Part shown: positions 22,649-33,490 of the stretch, piece after piece
How the letters are laid out: the number at the start of each line of letters is the position of its first letter
How positions within the stretch are numbered: position 1 is the stretch's first letter
NCBI GenBank assembly: GCA_009667805.1
Contig: RXON01001467.1
Span: 53,554 to 117,553, forward strand
Origin: Leptobrachium leishanense
Lineage: Eukaryota; Chordata; Amphibia; Anura; Megophryidae
Reading direction: 5' to 3'
Length of the DNA stretch: 64,000 nucleotides
Translations under genes and position numbers: made by a program
Notes under the pieces: generated by a model
What the model was told of the DNA's origin: nothing
Database searches by the model: none
Seen by the model: the letters and a program-made list of their open reading frames with translations, nothing else

Positions 22649-25600
22649 CTATTCCGTTACGTCAGCATCACGGGATTGATAGCTGCTGATCCAGGACTGA
22701 TTCATTTTTATAAATGTCAGCCGGTCTACAGAGTCGGTGGACAGACGCACTCTTTTGTCTGTGACAAAACCTCCAGCGGCACTGAACGTCCTTTCGGAAA
22801 GCAGGCTAGATGAAGGGCAACCTAGTAGCTGCATAGCATAATGGCTAAGTTCTGGCCAGTGATCCAATCTCAACACCCAGTAAGCCAGTGGATCATCTGC
22901 TGGAAAGGTATCCAGGTCTGCCCTTGCCCCTAGGTAGTCATGCACCATATGGTGAAGACGCTGGCAATGGGTGCCTACATTTGACGTCCCTGGGCGTCAA
23001 AGACTAAAAAAAAATAAAAAATGCATCAGTCAAGCGGCCCTGGCCTTCACAACTATTCCTCTTATCACCCGCAGCCTCAGAAGCATGTGTGTCAGCACTT
23101 GGTAATCTACCAGTGCCTGAAAAGGTGTTACACAAGTGTCGCTTTAAAGCGTCCTCAAGTTTTTTCATCCTGTGCTCCCTCTGTGCGGACAGGATGAGCT
23201 CTGCAACTTTACCCTTGTATCGTGGATCAAGAAGGGTTGCCAACCAGTAATGATCCCTCTCCTTGATAGCAGGAATCCTAGGGTCCTTTAGCAGGTTTTG
23301 CATCATTAGGGAGCCCATGCAGCGTAGGTTGGAGGTGGCATTAGCTTCTGAGTCTTCCTGGTCAATGAGGATGACCGTATCGTGCACTTCCTCCTCCCAG
23401 CCACGCACTAGCCCTTGTGTTTCTGGGCACACGAAACCCTCCCTTGAGGACTCCCCACCTTCAATGCCCCCACTACTTAAATATTCTGCCACATTCTCCT
23501 CCTCCTCAACCTCCTCCTGTCTGATCTGAGTAGGACCTGCTGGAATGCTGTCTGTGGAAAGACTGGGGCCTTGAGAGCTAGGGAAGGCCTCTGCTTCCTC
23601 CTGCTGCTCTGCCTCTAGAGCCACATCTATAATTCCCCGCAGAGTGTGCTCCAGCAGGAACACTAAAGGAATTGTGTCACTGATGCATGCACCGTCCCTG
23701 CTCACCATCCTCGTTGCCTCCTCAAATGGTGACAGTACAGTGCATGCATCCTTGATCATCAGCCACTGCGGGGGAAAAAAAAAACCAAGTTGACCTGAAC
23801 CTGTCCTTGTGCCACACTCACACAGGTACTCGTTGATGGCCCTTTGCTGCTTGTGCAGACGCTGCAGCATTGCTAATGTCGAGTTCCACCTGGTGGGCAT
23901 GTCACAGATCAGACGGTTTGTGGAAAGGTGGAATTCTCTTTGAATTTCTGCCAGGCGAACGCTTGCTGGGAATGACCGTCTGAAGTGGCTGCAGACTTTT
24001 CTGGGCTGGCTGAGAAGCTCTGCCAGCCCTGGGTACTTGGTTAGGAAATGCTGTACCACCAGATTTAGGACGTGTGCTAGGCATGGTACATGCGTCAATT
24101 TACCCTTGCGTAGGGCGGAGAGAAGGTTGCTGCCATTATTGCAGACTATCATTCCCAGCTCAAGCTGGCGTGGTGTTAACCATCTCTGCACCTGCCCCTG
24201 CAGAGCTGACAATTTCTGGCATGGTGTGGCTCCTGTCCCCTAAACAAACCAGCTCAAGCACAGTATGGCATCTTTTTGCTTGAGTCATTGTGTAGCCCCT
24301 GTCAGGTGTCGGTTTAACTGCCACTTCGCCGAAGGAGGAGGATGAGGAAGAGGGAGAGGAGCAGACAGACCTCATACAAACAGCTTTCTGGAGGCGTGGT
24401 GGATGAACAAGCTCCAGCACATAGCCCCGTGTTTGATTCCTCCCAGCTGCGATCAGAGTTACCCAGTGTGTCGTGAAGGAAATGTAATGACCCTGTCCAT
24501 GCTTGCTGGACCACGTGTCTAAAGTCACATGCACCTTGTTGCTGACTGCCTTTCCCAACGACTGGATAACATTGTCTTCCACGTGCTGGTATAGTGCTGG
24601 AATGGCCTTGCGTGAAAAGTAATGGCGTTTTGGAACCTGCCACTGTGGTACAGCACATTCAGCAAATTCACAGAAGGGAGCAGAGTCCACCAGCTGGAAA
24701 GGCAGCAGCTGCAATGCGAGTAATTTTGCTAAACTGGCATTTAGACGCTGTGCTTGGATGGTTGGATGGACTATATTTTTTCTTTCGCTGCAGCAGCTGC
24801 GGCAACGTAATCTGACTGCGTAAATCTTCAGCTACTGGGAAGATGTCACATTGTGAGGAAGGACCTGCTGTTACATCCATTACTGTAGCATCATCCCTGT
24901 CAGTGGAGGTTGTAAGCAATGACATGGCAGGACATACAGTGGGGGTAAAGACAGATGAGGAGGAGGAGGACCTATGCAAAGTTTTGCACCAACAGGATGT
25001 GTGGCAGTTGTTCATATGTCGCCTCAAGTACGTGGTACGCAAGTGTCCGGTATCTTTCCCACGCTTAAGCCTCATCTGACAGATTACAAATAGCAACACT
25101 GCGCTCTACTGCACATTTCTTAAAGAACTCCCAGACAACAGAGTTCCTGCGTGTGTTCTTTGAGTCAACAGCACTCTACACCGGAGCAGCTCTAACATGT
25201 GATACCTTGGACTGGCTAGTGCTACGGTTGGTCACAGAGGATGTTGTGCCTCGTGTTTGCTGTGCCTCCTCCTCCCCCTCTTCCTCACTTAATTCCTCTG
25301 TTCAATCAGGCACCCAGGTGGAGTCAGTGACCTCATCATCATTGTCATCATCACCCCCTATCTCCTCGTCACTGGAGCCAACTTGGTAGTATGCTGCAGC
25401 TGCTGGGGCAACATGAGTGCCAGTTATTTGTGTGTCATCACTGGCACCCCCTTCCTCTAGGTTGATTATACTCCCTTCCTCAACCTCAGAGATTGAATAA
25501 GAGCACTGTACTTGCTGCGTATCCTCAAGCAGCATGTCACTCTCATTGTAGTCAAACAATTCAGCTGACTCCTCCGTGTGTGATAGCGAGGCTACGGCAG

Positions 25601-25892
25601 GAGTAGCTGTGGACATGGAGGCTGCATTAGATGCTTTGGCAGCTGAGGTGGACTGTAAAGCACTAGAAGCCTTGCTGGCAGAGGACTCGGAGGATGAGGA
25701 TGGCCTGGTTAGCCAATCCACCAAGTCCTCTGTATGTTGCTGATGCTTAAGACGGCCAGCACCAGTTAGAAAGGACAAGCGTGCCCCTGCAGAGGATGCA
25801 CCACGACCAGAGGCACAGCCTCCCGACACAGGGGCTGCTTACCCTCTTATCTGTGTCTGGGAGCATCTGCCTGTCCTTTTTGTTCTTTCAGA
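22649..25892 (-). pseudogene. BED-finger hAT transposase
   Basis: A start in good context (ACCATGTCTGAAAG, ATG near 25895) opens a short first segment that runs into GGGTAAGC, a plausible splice donor. The main gene then reads an acidic N-terminus (25829-25302), a BED finger near 25070-24990, a first catalytic-type aspartate in TLDTWSSKHGQG near 24530, a CLAHVLNLVV block near 24080, MPTRWNST near 23890, and the C-terminal DTFPADDPLAYW and LLSERTFSAAGG with the catalytic glutamate near 22791. Frames change near 25302, 24700, 24205 and 23000. The position expected to hold the second aspartate reads VCNNGSN, so it is asparagine (codon 24138-24140). The protein would cut and paste hAT ends; this copy is inactive. 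Confidence 0.87.
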
Positions 25893-25957
25893 CATGGTGA
25901 GTGATATATAGATTAATATATACAGAACTCTGATTCAACTCTGGTATAAAGATTTAA

Positions 25958-27199
25958 CCCTTTCGCTGCTGAGGCTTTTCCCGCCCCTGTGCTGAGGTCA
26001 TTTTTTACCTGTTTTGCGCATCATGTTTAAACGTGTTTTTAAGGCTTATTTTAGTATATGACACCGACATATTATATATCGTTCTTTCCGTCAGACTCGG
26101 TAGATTCATAATATGTCATTATTATATGTATACGTTATGTCATGTCTGTATATTATAACAAAAAATGCAATAAAATATGTATTTTCAATAATTTACAATG
26201 TGTAAAGTGTTTTTTTCCACATTTTAACATGCGAGCAATTGCGGTTATATTTTGTATGCGGTGCGCTTGTTAAAAAAATTAGAGATGGGGTCTCGTTACA
26301 TTTTTTTTTGGGGAAAATGACACTATTTTTAACAAACGCACCGCATACAAAAATCGTTAGTGCAGCATCATTGTTCACATTATAATTGAAATGGGAACAA
26401 TATTGCTACACTAACAAACCAAAAAAAATAAAAAAAAGTGTTTATTTTTTATTTTCTTTATTTATTTTTTTAATTTTTTTTTATTTTTATTTATTTATTT
26501 ATTTATTTTTTTACAAAATTTTTAACTTTCATGTTTGGTATCGTTGGATTGGCCATGCTCTGGCCGATCCAACCATATCAAAATTTAACCCCTAACTGCC
26601 ACGGATCGGGAGATAGGGAGTTCATTGGAACTCCCTATCTCCACACTTGGTGGCAGTTAGGGGTTAACTGTAGGACTGGCGTCATCGTGCTACGCACGAT
26701 GACGCCAGTCCTCTGGGGGAGTTCCCGGAAGCTTGGCTGACATCCAAGATGTCGGCCAGCTCCGGGAAAGGATCGCGAACCGGCGCTTTTCAGCGCCGAT
26801 TCGCGATCCAGCTCCCCAGGGGTTAATGCCAGGCATCATTTGGAAGGGCAGGCTGTGCCCTTCCAAATGATGCCTGGGTTAAGCCCCTGTGCACCGCCGA
26901 TCGGGAGGGAGAGAGGTCCGAAGGACCTCCCCCCCCTCCCTTTCAGGCGCCTCCTCCGCACATGCCGGGGGGGCGCCTGAATTAGGTGTCATCGCGCCCC
27001 CGCGATGACACCTAATAATGGCGGCTGCTGGTCCGGATGCCGGGCTGACATCCAGGATGTCAGCCCGCACCGGAGGGGCCAGCGATCGGCCGGAACCCGG
27101 CCGAACGCTGACCCCAATGGGAGGACGCGCTCAGCGCGTCCTCCGCATACCAGCGGGAATGCTGAGGACGCGCTGAGCGCGTCCTTAGCATTCAAGTGG
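25958..27199 (+). mobile_element. TTAA-target inverted-repeat element, copy A, hairpin-chain interior
   Basis: Flanked by TTAA at 25954-25957 and 27200-27203. Ends are CCCTTTCGCTGCTGAGG and, inverted, CCACTTGAATGCTAAGG. The left third is A/T-rich with inverted blocks; from about 26540 to 27190 it is an unbroken series of about a dozen hairpins. No transposase. TTAA duplication and CC-rich ends suggest a piggyBac-type mobilising enzyme; this is inference. The same hairpins recur in copies B (31365), C (50720) and D (57755). Confidence 0.85.
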
Positions 27200-27842
27200 T
27201 TAAAGAACTCTGGTATAACTCAGTGAGACACACTGATGGCTGGCAGCCAGTGACAAGAGACAGATCACCTCAATTCACAAATGTTTTAAAGAAATTAGTG
27301 AGCCCCAAAATACTGTGTGGTACTGGTTGTGTGATAAGACACAGATCATCTCAATACACAAATGTTTTAAAGAAATTAGTGAGCCCCAAAAAAACTTGCT
27401 GGCACAATGACAAGACACACATCACCTAAATTCCCTGATATTTGGTAGAAATGAGACCCCCAGACCCCCCCAGTAGTGTGGCAGACCGGCAGTAACAACA
27501 CACAACTATCTCCTCTGAAATCTCCTCTGAAATACGTGCAGAATCGGCGCGTGGAAACGTTATATAGTGTGCTGCCGGACTTAGCTCTGTGAGCCCATGA
27601 TTGGGCAAAATTTGCCCAATCAGGACTCTGAGCCGTGATTGGCATAGTGTTGAACCTGTCTTGCACCAGACCTGTGGTCAGGTGCAAGGCTGTAGCCAAT
27701 TACGAGCTTCAGGCCAGTGGGAAAATGCATTGTGGTCCATTGTGGTTGAACATGCGGCGAACACCCGGAAATGTTAAGTGTTCGCGAACTAATCGAACAG
27801 ACTAAGTTCGGGTCGAACTCCGAACCGACCAGCTCATCCCTA

Positions 27843-28000
27843 ATAGAGATGCTGTGAGGCTGTCTATAGAGATGCTGTGTGGCTGTGTATAGAGATGCTG
27901 TGTATAGAGATGCTGATGGGGTTGTGTATAGAGATGCTGTGAGGCTGTGTATAGAGATGCTGATGGGCTGTGTATAGAGATGCCATGCGGTGCCGAAGTG
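27843..28000. repeat. 23-bp minisatellite, right part
   Basis: Continues the array at 21511 after the hAT insertion, starting with the duplicated ATAGAGAT. Confidence 0.9.
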
Positions 28001-28009
28001 CGGCCTAGC

Positions 28010-28865
28010 TCTGGTGGGGGCCGCCATCTTGGATGGCGGCTCCACCCCTGGGTCCCCCCTCACTGCCTGATGTCCTCACGCATAGCGTGATGATGTCAGA
28101 TAGCCGGGGAACCCCTAGCTGACCGGAATCCCCTGGTGGAGATAGGGAGTTCATTTGAACCCCAATATCTCCAGAACCGTGGCAGCTAGGGGGTCATGGA
28201 GGGTGTCAATCGAATGATACCCAAAATGACCAGGTATGAAGTAAAAAAAAAATGTATTTTTTTGTGTGTTAGTTTTATTAATGCAGCAATATTGTTCACA
28301 TTTCAATTATAATGTGAACAATGATGCTGCACTAATGATTTTTTTCTATGGGGCGCGTTTGCTATAAATCTCGTAATTCCCCCCACAAAATGTAACAAGT
28401 CCCCATTTCTAATTTTTGTACAAGCGCACCCCATAGAAAACATGCAGATAGATGCATGTATGATTAAGACCTTAGGGTCGAAACGTCACACCACTTTTGT
28501 TTGATGGGGCTTGCTGTTCCCGAATAAAACACTTTATTTTCACTTGAGATCCTGCTTTTTCATCTTTATTGCTACCCATAGAAAACATAACCGCAAACTC
28601 TCATGTGCTAAAATGTGAAAAAAAAACACTTTACACACTGCAGATGATTAAAAATTCAATTGTTATTGCATTTTTTGTCATAATATACAGGCAGGACATG
28701 ACGAATATATATAAAAATTATATATTATGAATCTGCGGAGTCTGCCGGAAAGAACGATATCTAATATGTCCGGGTCGTATAATAAAATGTGGCTTCAAAT
28801 CGCGTTTAAACATGATGAGCGAAAGCGGTAAAACTGAGCTGAGCACACAGATGTGAAATGCAGGG
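28010..28865 (-). mobile_element. TTAA-target element, copy E, divergent
   Basis: The right part matches the A/T-rich third of copies A and C in reverse (TTATAATGTGAACAATGATG near 28308, then TTTAAACATGATGAGC near 28805) and ends at GGGTTAA (28863-28869). The left part is a hairpin-rich segment shared with 21370-21490. The left boundary is uncertain. A 131-bp insert lies at 28444-28574. Confidence 0.65.
28444..28574. mobile_element. Short retroposed insert with 14-bp target duplication
   Basis: CCCATAGAAAACAT occurs at 28430-28443 and again at 28575-28588, bounding 131 bp that interrupt copy E. The insert contains GACCTTAGGGTCGAAACGTC at 28467-28486, a small stem followed by GAAACGTC, and AATAAAACAC downstream. 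A long target duplication points to LINE-type retroposition. The stem-GAAAC motif resembles the core found in the arms of the palindrome at 53411-55330. Confidence 0.8.
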
Positions 28866-28879
28866 TTAAGGGGTCAAAC

Positions 28880-29301
28880 AGTATATCAGAGGAGCATTTA
28901 GAAGAGAAATGAAGACTTCTCAGAAGCACATGTTCAGGAGACACCACACCCTCTGTCTACAGACAATGTATCAAATTCATTAGACCAGACTAATTAAAAG
29001 CACATTTTGTTTCCAAACACTAACACCTGTTGTTTACGGCGTTTGAGAACAAAGGTCATTTAGAGGTGAGAATCATTGCACGTAGACATTATTTTTTAAT
29101 TCAATATCTAATAAACCGTACATTATAATATCCTGCAGTAAGGAGTCTCTTTATTTCTAGTTTTTTTAAGCATTATTTATACTTTAAAAAAAAAAATCGA
29201 ACTCGAACTGAACACGCCAAAAGGTTTGAAGTTCCCGAACTTGCGAACGGCCAAAGTTCGAATCGAACTCCGAACTGATCGAACCGAACAGCTCATCCCT
29301 A
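28880..29301 (-). mobile_element. 5' end of a non-autonomous hAT relative
   Basis: Ends with the inverted repeat CCGAACAGCTCATCCCTA at 29301. The interior (ATTCAATATCTAATAAACCG, then CTGCAGTAAGGAGTCTCTTT) matches the inverted 5' interior of the copy at 60844-63759. The 3' half is missing; the left boundary abuts copy E. Confidence 0.78.
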
Positions 29302-29340
29302 GTAACCACGGTAAGGTCTTACTCGACCTGGTCTGGACCT

Positions 29341-30480
29341 CTAAGGAGAGAAGGTTGATTGTCCAGGCGACTCAGAGCATCCTGTTTGAGCATGGGCGAA
29401 GCTTCTGGAGTGGAATTGAGAACCTCGGCCGGGAAAACAGCCTCTACTTCTCCCGGCATTGTCAAAAACCTTATTTGGAAAGGTTTTTCTCATAGTGGCC
29501 TGGACTTTTTTAATATTATGAAAAGAGTTTGCTCGGGAACCCATCTGTTTAATAAAATCTTCAGCGAACGGGCCCCCACTGCCCTGCGGGCCAGCCTCTA
29601 TATTGGCCATAGAGACCAGTTTTGGTTCAACCTTGAGTAGAATAGAGCGTCTGCACTCCGTTGAAATGGCTGTATTAGCATTACCCAACATACACACCAT
29701 CCTCTGTACCCAGCCGCGGTAATCGAAAATATCAGGCTTGACATTTCCCAAAAGGGAGTGTTCGATGGCTTTGAACAATTTCGTCAATGGACTCAAGATG
29801 TCCAAAGTTTATCTTGGCATACTCTCAGGGTTGCGTCCAGACTTCTTTTAGGGGACCAACCAGTTTTGCTGAGGAATTCAACAATATCCTCGTTTACTAC
29901 AGGCACTGAGGCCACTTCATTGGATAGAACCGGTCTTGGGCATTCATCCCTCATTTTATTCTGTGTCTTACTGTCCATGGGCTTTCGAATCCGAGCCTCA
30001 ATATAGCTAGCCACATGTTCTAATGGGGCCCATTCAGACGAGCGGGGATGCTTCAGCATCTCAGGAACAAACATAGCGTATCCTAAGGCATCTAATGGAG
30101 CCGCACTGTCCCCTTGCCTTCTTGAAAAAGAAGAGGAAATTGAGGAGATTGAATCTGAAACCCCTTCGGAGTCATTCGGGGCCCAGTCTGTGACGCTAGT
30201 GTCTGACTCCTTCTCCTGCGGCTTCTGAACTAACCTCGTCAGAGCTGTTAGACTCAGTGTGCCTGGCCCTTTTCCAGCCGCGTTATTTGGCCTTGCGGTT
30301 AGGCCTCCGTTTACGAGACTTGACACTTCTGTGTGGTAATTTCTGTAATTCCAGCTCCTTAGCTGGAGTCGCTTCTATAGCTGTTTTTTTAGGGAGACCG
30401 TCAACTCCCTTAGTCAGGGTATAGGGTACCCCACCCTCTTGGGCCGACAAATATTTGTCTGATGTTGAAGGCACCATTGC
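29341..30480 (-). pseudogene. Probable DIRS-like retrotransposon gag (ORF1), broken
   Basis: Two main frames (30326-29793 and 29805-29341) with an N-terminal piece from about 30477 in another frame. The N-terminal part is basic (KSRKRRPNRKAK). The middle is Ser/Pro/Asp-rich, and the C-terminal part has a conserved-looking helical domain (FDYRGWVQRM, CRRSILLKVEPKLVSMAN) followed by a Gly/Arg/Ser tail with CFPGRGSQFHSRS. This organisation matches ORF1 of amphibian DIRS1-like elements as I remember them; no reverse transcriptase or tyrosine recombinase is present to confirm it. The element stops at 29302, where the hAT fragment begins. Confidence 0.6.
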
Positions 30481-31039
30481 GTTTGGGTTTTCCCCCAGAG
30501 TCTTATCAGTATTCTGAGCCGCTAATAATTTTAATAAAGTGGTTTTGAAGTTGGTGACATTAAGGCAATAGCCGAAATTATCTCCGCCGAAACAGAGGAT
30601 TTCTGGGCAGAACCCATAGCCGCCATTAGTGTTTCGGGGTCCGACAAGAGAAAACCGAAAAAACTGGCCGTTTATTCGCTTCAGCAAAGCTCGGCAGCTC
30701 TGAGGTAAATGCGGGACAGAGCTCCCCGCCCTTACAATGCAAATGGCGCAAAGCCGCGCCTGCCTATGCAAATGGCGGTTGCTCCGCCTAACGAAATATG
30801 CCAGACCGCGCCTCACGCCAACACGCCCGAACGGGAAAGAAAACCGATAAGAGAGGAAATAAAAACAACCGCTGTCCCCTCGAGAGACCGGCAGCACGCC
30901 GCAACCCCTGAGACCGGGAATAAAGCGTACCGCCGCTCACCCGTGAAGACCACGCTATAGAGAGGAAAAAACCTGGCGAAAATTGCACCAGACATTAAAT
31001 TTACACCAAACCAAGGAGATAGATATGCATATAAGCACA

Positions 31040-31360
31040 AATCACACTGAGTATGTACTAAATATACTTAACTGTCGAAAGCAGCAAAGAAAAGAAGATG
31101 AATGTGACGCAGGTTGGAGGTTATATACCCAATGCTGGACACTGATTGGCCCAAGTTGGACTGCCCTACAGTGATTGGTTGCGAGATTATGCAGTTGTAT
31201 ATGTGAAACTTTTTTCCTGTCATCTGTAAATTTGGAGGGGACCCAAAAGTTTCCTAAACTTGTTGGCCGGCCTTTCCATGCTGCCTGTACTGCACTAAGT
31301 GGATGATGGCCACTGCATTATAGCAACAGCCATCTTTAACCAGAGAAAGTGTCTGGCTGT
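31040..31360. other. No gene recognised
   Basis: Sequence between the DIRS-like region and TTAA copy B. It contains ACTGATTGGCCCAAG and AGTGATTGGTTGCG, two CCAAT-type boxes (inverted) within 50 bp, and a TTATATAC at 31122. These could be promoter elements of the minus-strand DIRS-like element, but nothing fixes this. Confidence 0.3.
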
Positions 31361-31364
31361 TTAA

Positions 31365-32473
31365 CCCTTTCCCGCCTCTGTGCTGAGGTCATTTTTACCG
31401 GTTTCGCTCATCATGTTTAAACGTGTTTTGAAGCTTATTTTAGTATATAACCCAGACATATTATATATCGTTCTTTCCGTCAGACTCGGCAGATTCATAA
31501 TATGTCATTATTATATGTATACGTCATGACCTGTCTGTATATTATAACAAAAAATGCAATAAAATTAGAATTTTCAAGAATTTACAACGTGTAAAGTGTT
31601 TTTTTCACATTTTAACATGCGGCTGTTTGCGGTTATATTTTCTATGGGGTGCGCTTGTTAAAAAAATTAGAAATGGGGACTCGTTACATTTTTTTGGGGG
31701 GAAAATTTTGCTATTTTTAACAAACGCACCCCCATACAAAAATCGTTAGTGCAGCATCATTGTTCACATTATAAATGGGAACAATATTGGTGCATTAACA
31801 AAAAAAAATAAAAAACTTTATTTTTTAAAATATTTTTTTAATTTTTATTTTGTATTTTTTTTTACAAAACTTTTTTCATGGTCAATCCAGAAATATCAAA
31901 CATTAACCCCTAGCTGCCCCGGATCGGGAGATAGGGGGTTCCAATGAACCCCCTATCTCCACCATTGATATGCACGATGACGCCAGTTCTCAGGGGGAGT
32001 TCCGGAGGCTTGGCCGACATCCAAGATGTCGGCCAGCTCCAGGAAAGGATCACGAACCGGCGCTTTTCGGCGCTGAATCGTGATCCGGCCCCCATGGGGT
32101 TAATGCCAGGTACTGTTTGAAAGGGCAGACTGTGCCCTTCCAAACGGTGCCTGGCATTAAGCTCAGGCCCCCGGCGATCGGGAGGGAGAGAGGTCCGAAG
32201 GACCTCCTCCTCCCTTTCAGGCGCCTCCTCCGCACACGTGGGAGGGGCGCCTGAAATAGATCTCATCGTGCCGCCGCAATGACATCTATTGTGCCTGCGG
32301 CGGTCCCGGAGTGACGGGCTGACATCCAAGATGTCAGCCTTCACCGGGGGGCACAGCGATCGTCGGAATACGGCCGATCGCTGGCTGGTAAGAGAGGACG
32401 CGCTGAGCGCATCTTCCGCAGCCAACCCTTCCTGCAGCAGGACGCGCTGAGCGCGTCCTCCGCAGCGAAGTGG
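31365..32473 (+). mobile_element. TTAA-target inverted-repeat element, copy B
   Basis: Flanked by TTAA at 31361-31364 and 32474-32477, with ends CCCTTTCCCGCC and, inverted, CCACTTCGCTGCGGAGG. Colinear with copy A: an A/T-rich left third, then a chain of hairpins from about 31900 to 32470. Overall length is 1109 bp. No coding sequence. It supplies paired base differences from copy A in several stems, for example 32047-32086 compared with 26770-26809. Confidence 0.86.
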
Positions 32474-32577
32474 TTAAACAGGAGGTGCGGCCTTGCAAGG
32501 AAGGAGTGTGTTCAACTTAATTTCGGGGGTGCACGAGTTTAGTCAGGCCTAAGGCAGCACAAAACCTGAATACACCA

Positions 32578-32665
32578 CCGATGTTGGTGTGTGTGTATGT
32601 GTGTGTGTGTTTGTTGGTGTGTGTGTTTGTTGGTGTGTGTGTGTGTTTGTTGGTGTGTGTGTTTC
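32578..32665. repeat. (TG)n-rich microsatellite
   Basis: Alternating GTGTGT and TTTGTTGG blocks. Followed by a 200-bp segment (AAATAAAATCCAACC to ATTACCT) that is repeated at 50236-50335 and 52681-52732. Confidence 0.85.
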
Positions 32666-32689
32666 TCAAAATAAAATCCAACCATAAAT

Positions 32690-32830
32690 ATTTTTGTATA
32701 AATCAATCCCCCCCTCAATTTCCAACCCCCCACCGGTGTCCAGTGATTGGCTGGGAAACAGTGACCTCTTAGCCGCAATGCACAGAGTTATTGTTCTTGT
32801 CATTAACCCTTCCATTACCTCTCAGTGACA
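32690..32830 (+). repeat. Paralogous block holding the unoccupied site of the 50336-52680 element
   Basis: GTGTCCAGTGATTGGCTGG and, after CCTCTTAGCCGC, AATGCACAGAGTTATTGTTC match 50290-50335 and 52681-52732. Here CTCTTAGCC is uninterrupted (TTA at 32769-32771). Confidence 0.88.
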
Positions 32831-32916
32831 CCTCGGAATGAGTGCACACCATGTACCTGTCATTTCACTCAGGATGTCACGTGTCACCGGGAGCCACATT
32901 AATGTTAATAAAGAGA

Positions 32917-33467
32917 GGTGCCTTGACGGGGCGAGTGAGCTTACGTTTCAATGGCCATTTAAGCAAACGAAAACCTCTGACAGTGTTTTGTTTCACATGG
33001 AAATATATAGAAACGAGCGCAGATGACATCTTTTTCTCTTGTTATATTCTATACATGAACTGGGTTGTTACTCCTGGCTGTTGCAGCCGCTCTGAGTACA
33101 GGCGCAACGCCATTTATTTCTGTATGTATGTATATTATGCTGTAACACCAGTTAAGTCGTTTTGCTGCTGTTCCTTTTCCATGTTTTTGTTTTCAACCCC
33201 AAATGGGAAGTGCTTGGTGCGTGTATAAATAATCCCACCATCTTTCTGCCTCTCCTTAGCTGAAAAGCAGCCAGTGAGTGTGCAGTTACTCAGAGGAGCA
33301 GCTTTTGGTACATTGGTTAGGACTCACTGTACCGAGAGGTGCCTTGATGGGGCGAGTGAGCTTACGCTTCAATGGCCATTAAAACAAACTAAAACCTCTG
33401 ACAGTGTTTTGTTGAACATGGAATTGTATAAAAACGAACGCAGATGACATATTTTTTTCTTATTAAT
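32917..33467. repeat. Duplicated ~130-bp block upstream of the WAP exon
   Basis: 32917-33045 and 33333-33462 share GAGAGGTGCCTTGA, GGGGCGAGTGAGCTTACG, TTTCAATGGCCATT-type sequence and ACCTCTGACAGTGTTTTGTT, with about 10% differences. The second copy ends about 25 bp before the splice acceptor of the WAP exon. The block has no clear open frame common to both copies. It may be intronic sequence duplicated along with a lost exon, or a small dispersed repeat. Confidence 0.7.
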
Positions 33468-33490
33468 AAACATGTATTTATTATTTACAG

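Larger units (their letters stand above)
21747..27842 (-). mobile_element. hAT-family transposon with near-complete transposase gene
   Basis: Terminal inverted repeats TAGGGATGAGC...GCTCATCCCTA are flanked by the perfect 8-bp duplication ATAGAGAT at 21739-21746 and 27843-27850, in a minisatellite. An 8-bp duplication with these ends is diagnostic of hAT. The 3' end is on the left. A TTAA element is inserted in the 5' region at 25958-27199; without it, the element is about 4.85 kb. This is the best reference copy in the window for the other hAT fragments. Confidence 0.94.

Noticed and set aside
23263..23529. Plus-strand frames opposite the hAT transposase
   Set aside because: Shadows of the minus-strand transposase with low-complexity Ser/Pro composition.
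32581..32772. Cys/Val-rich frame at the TG repeat
   Set aside because: Translation of a TG microsatellite.
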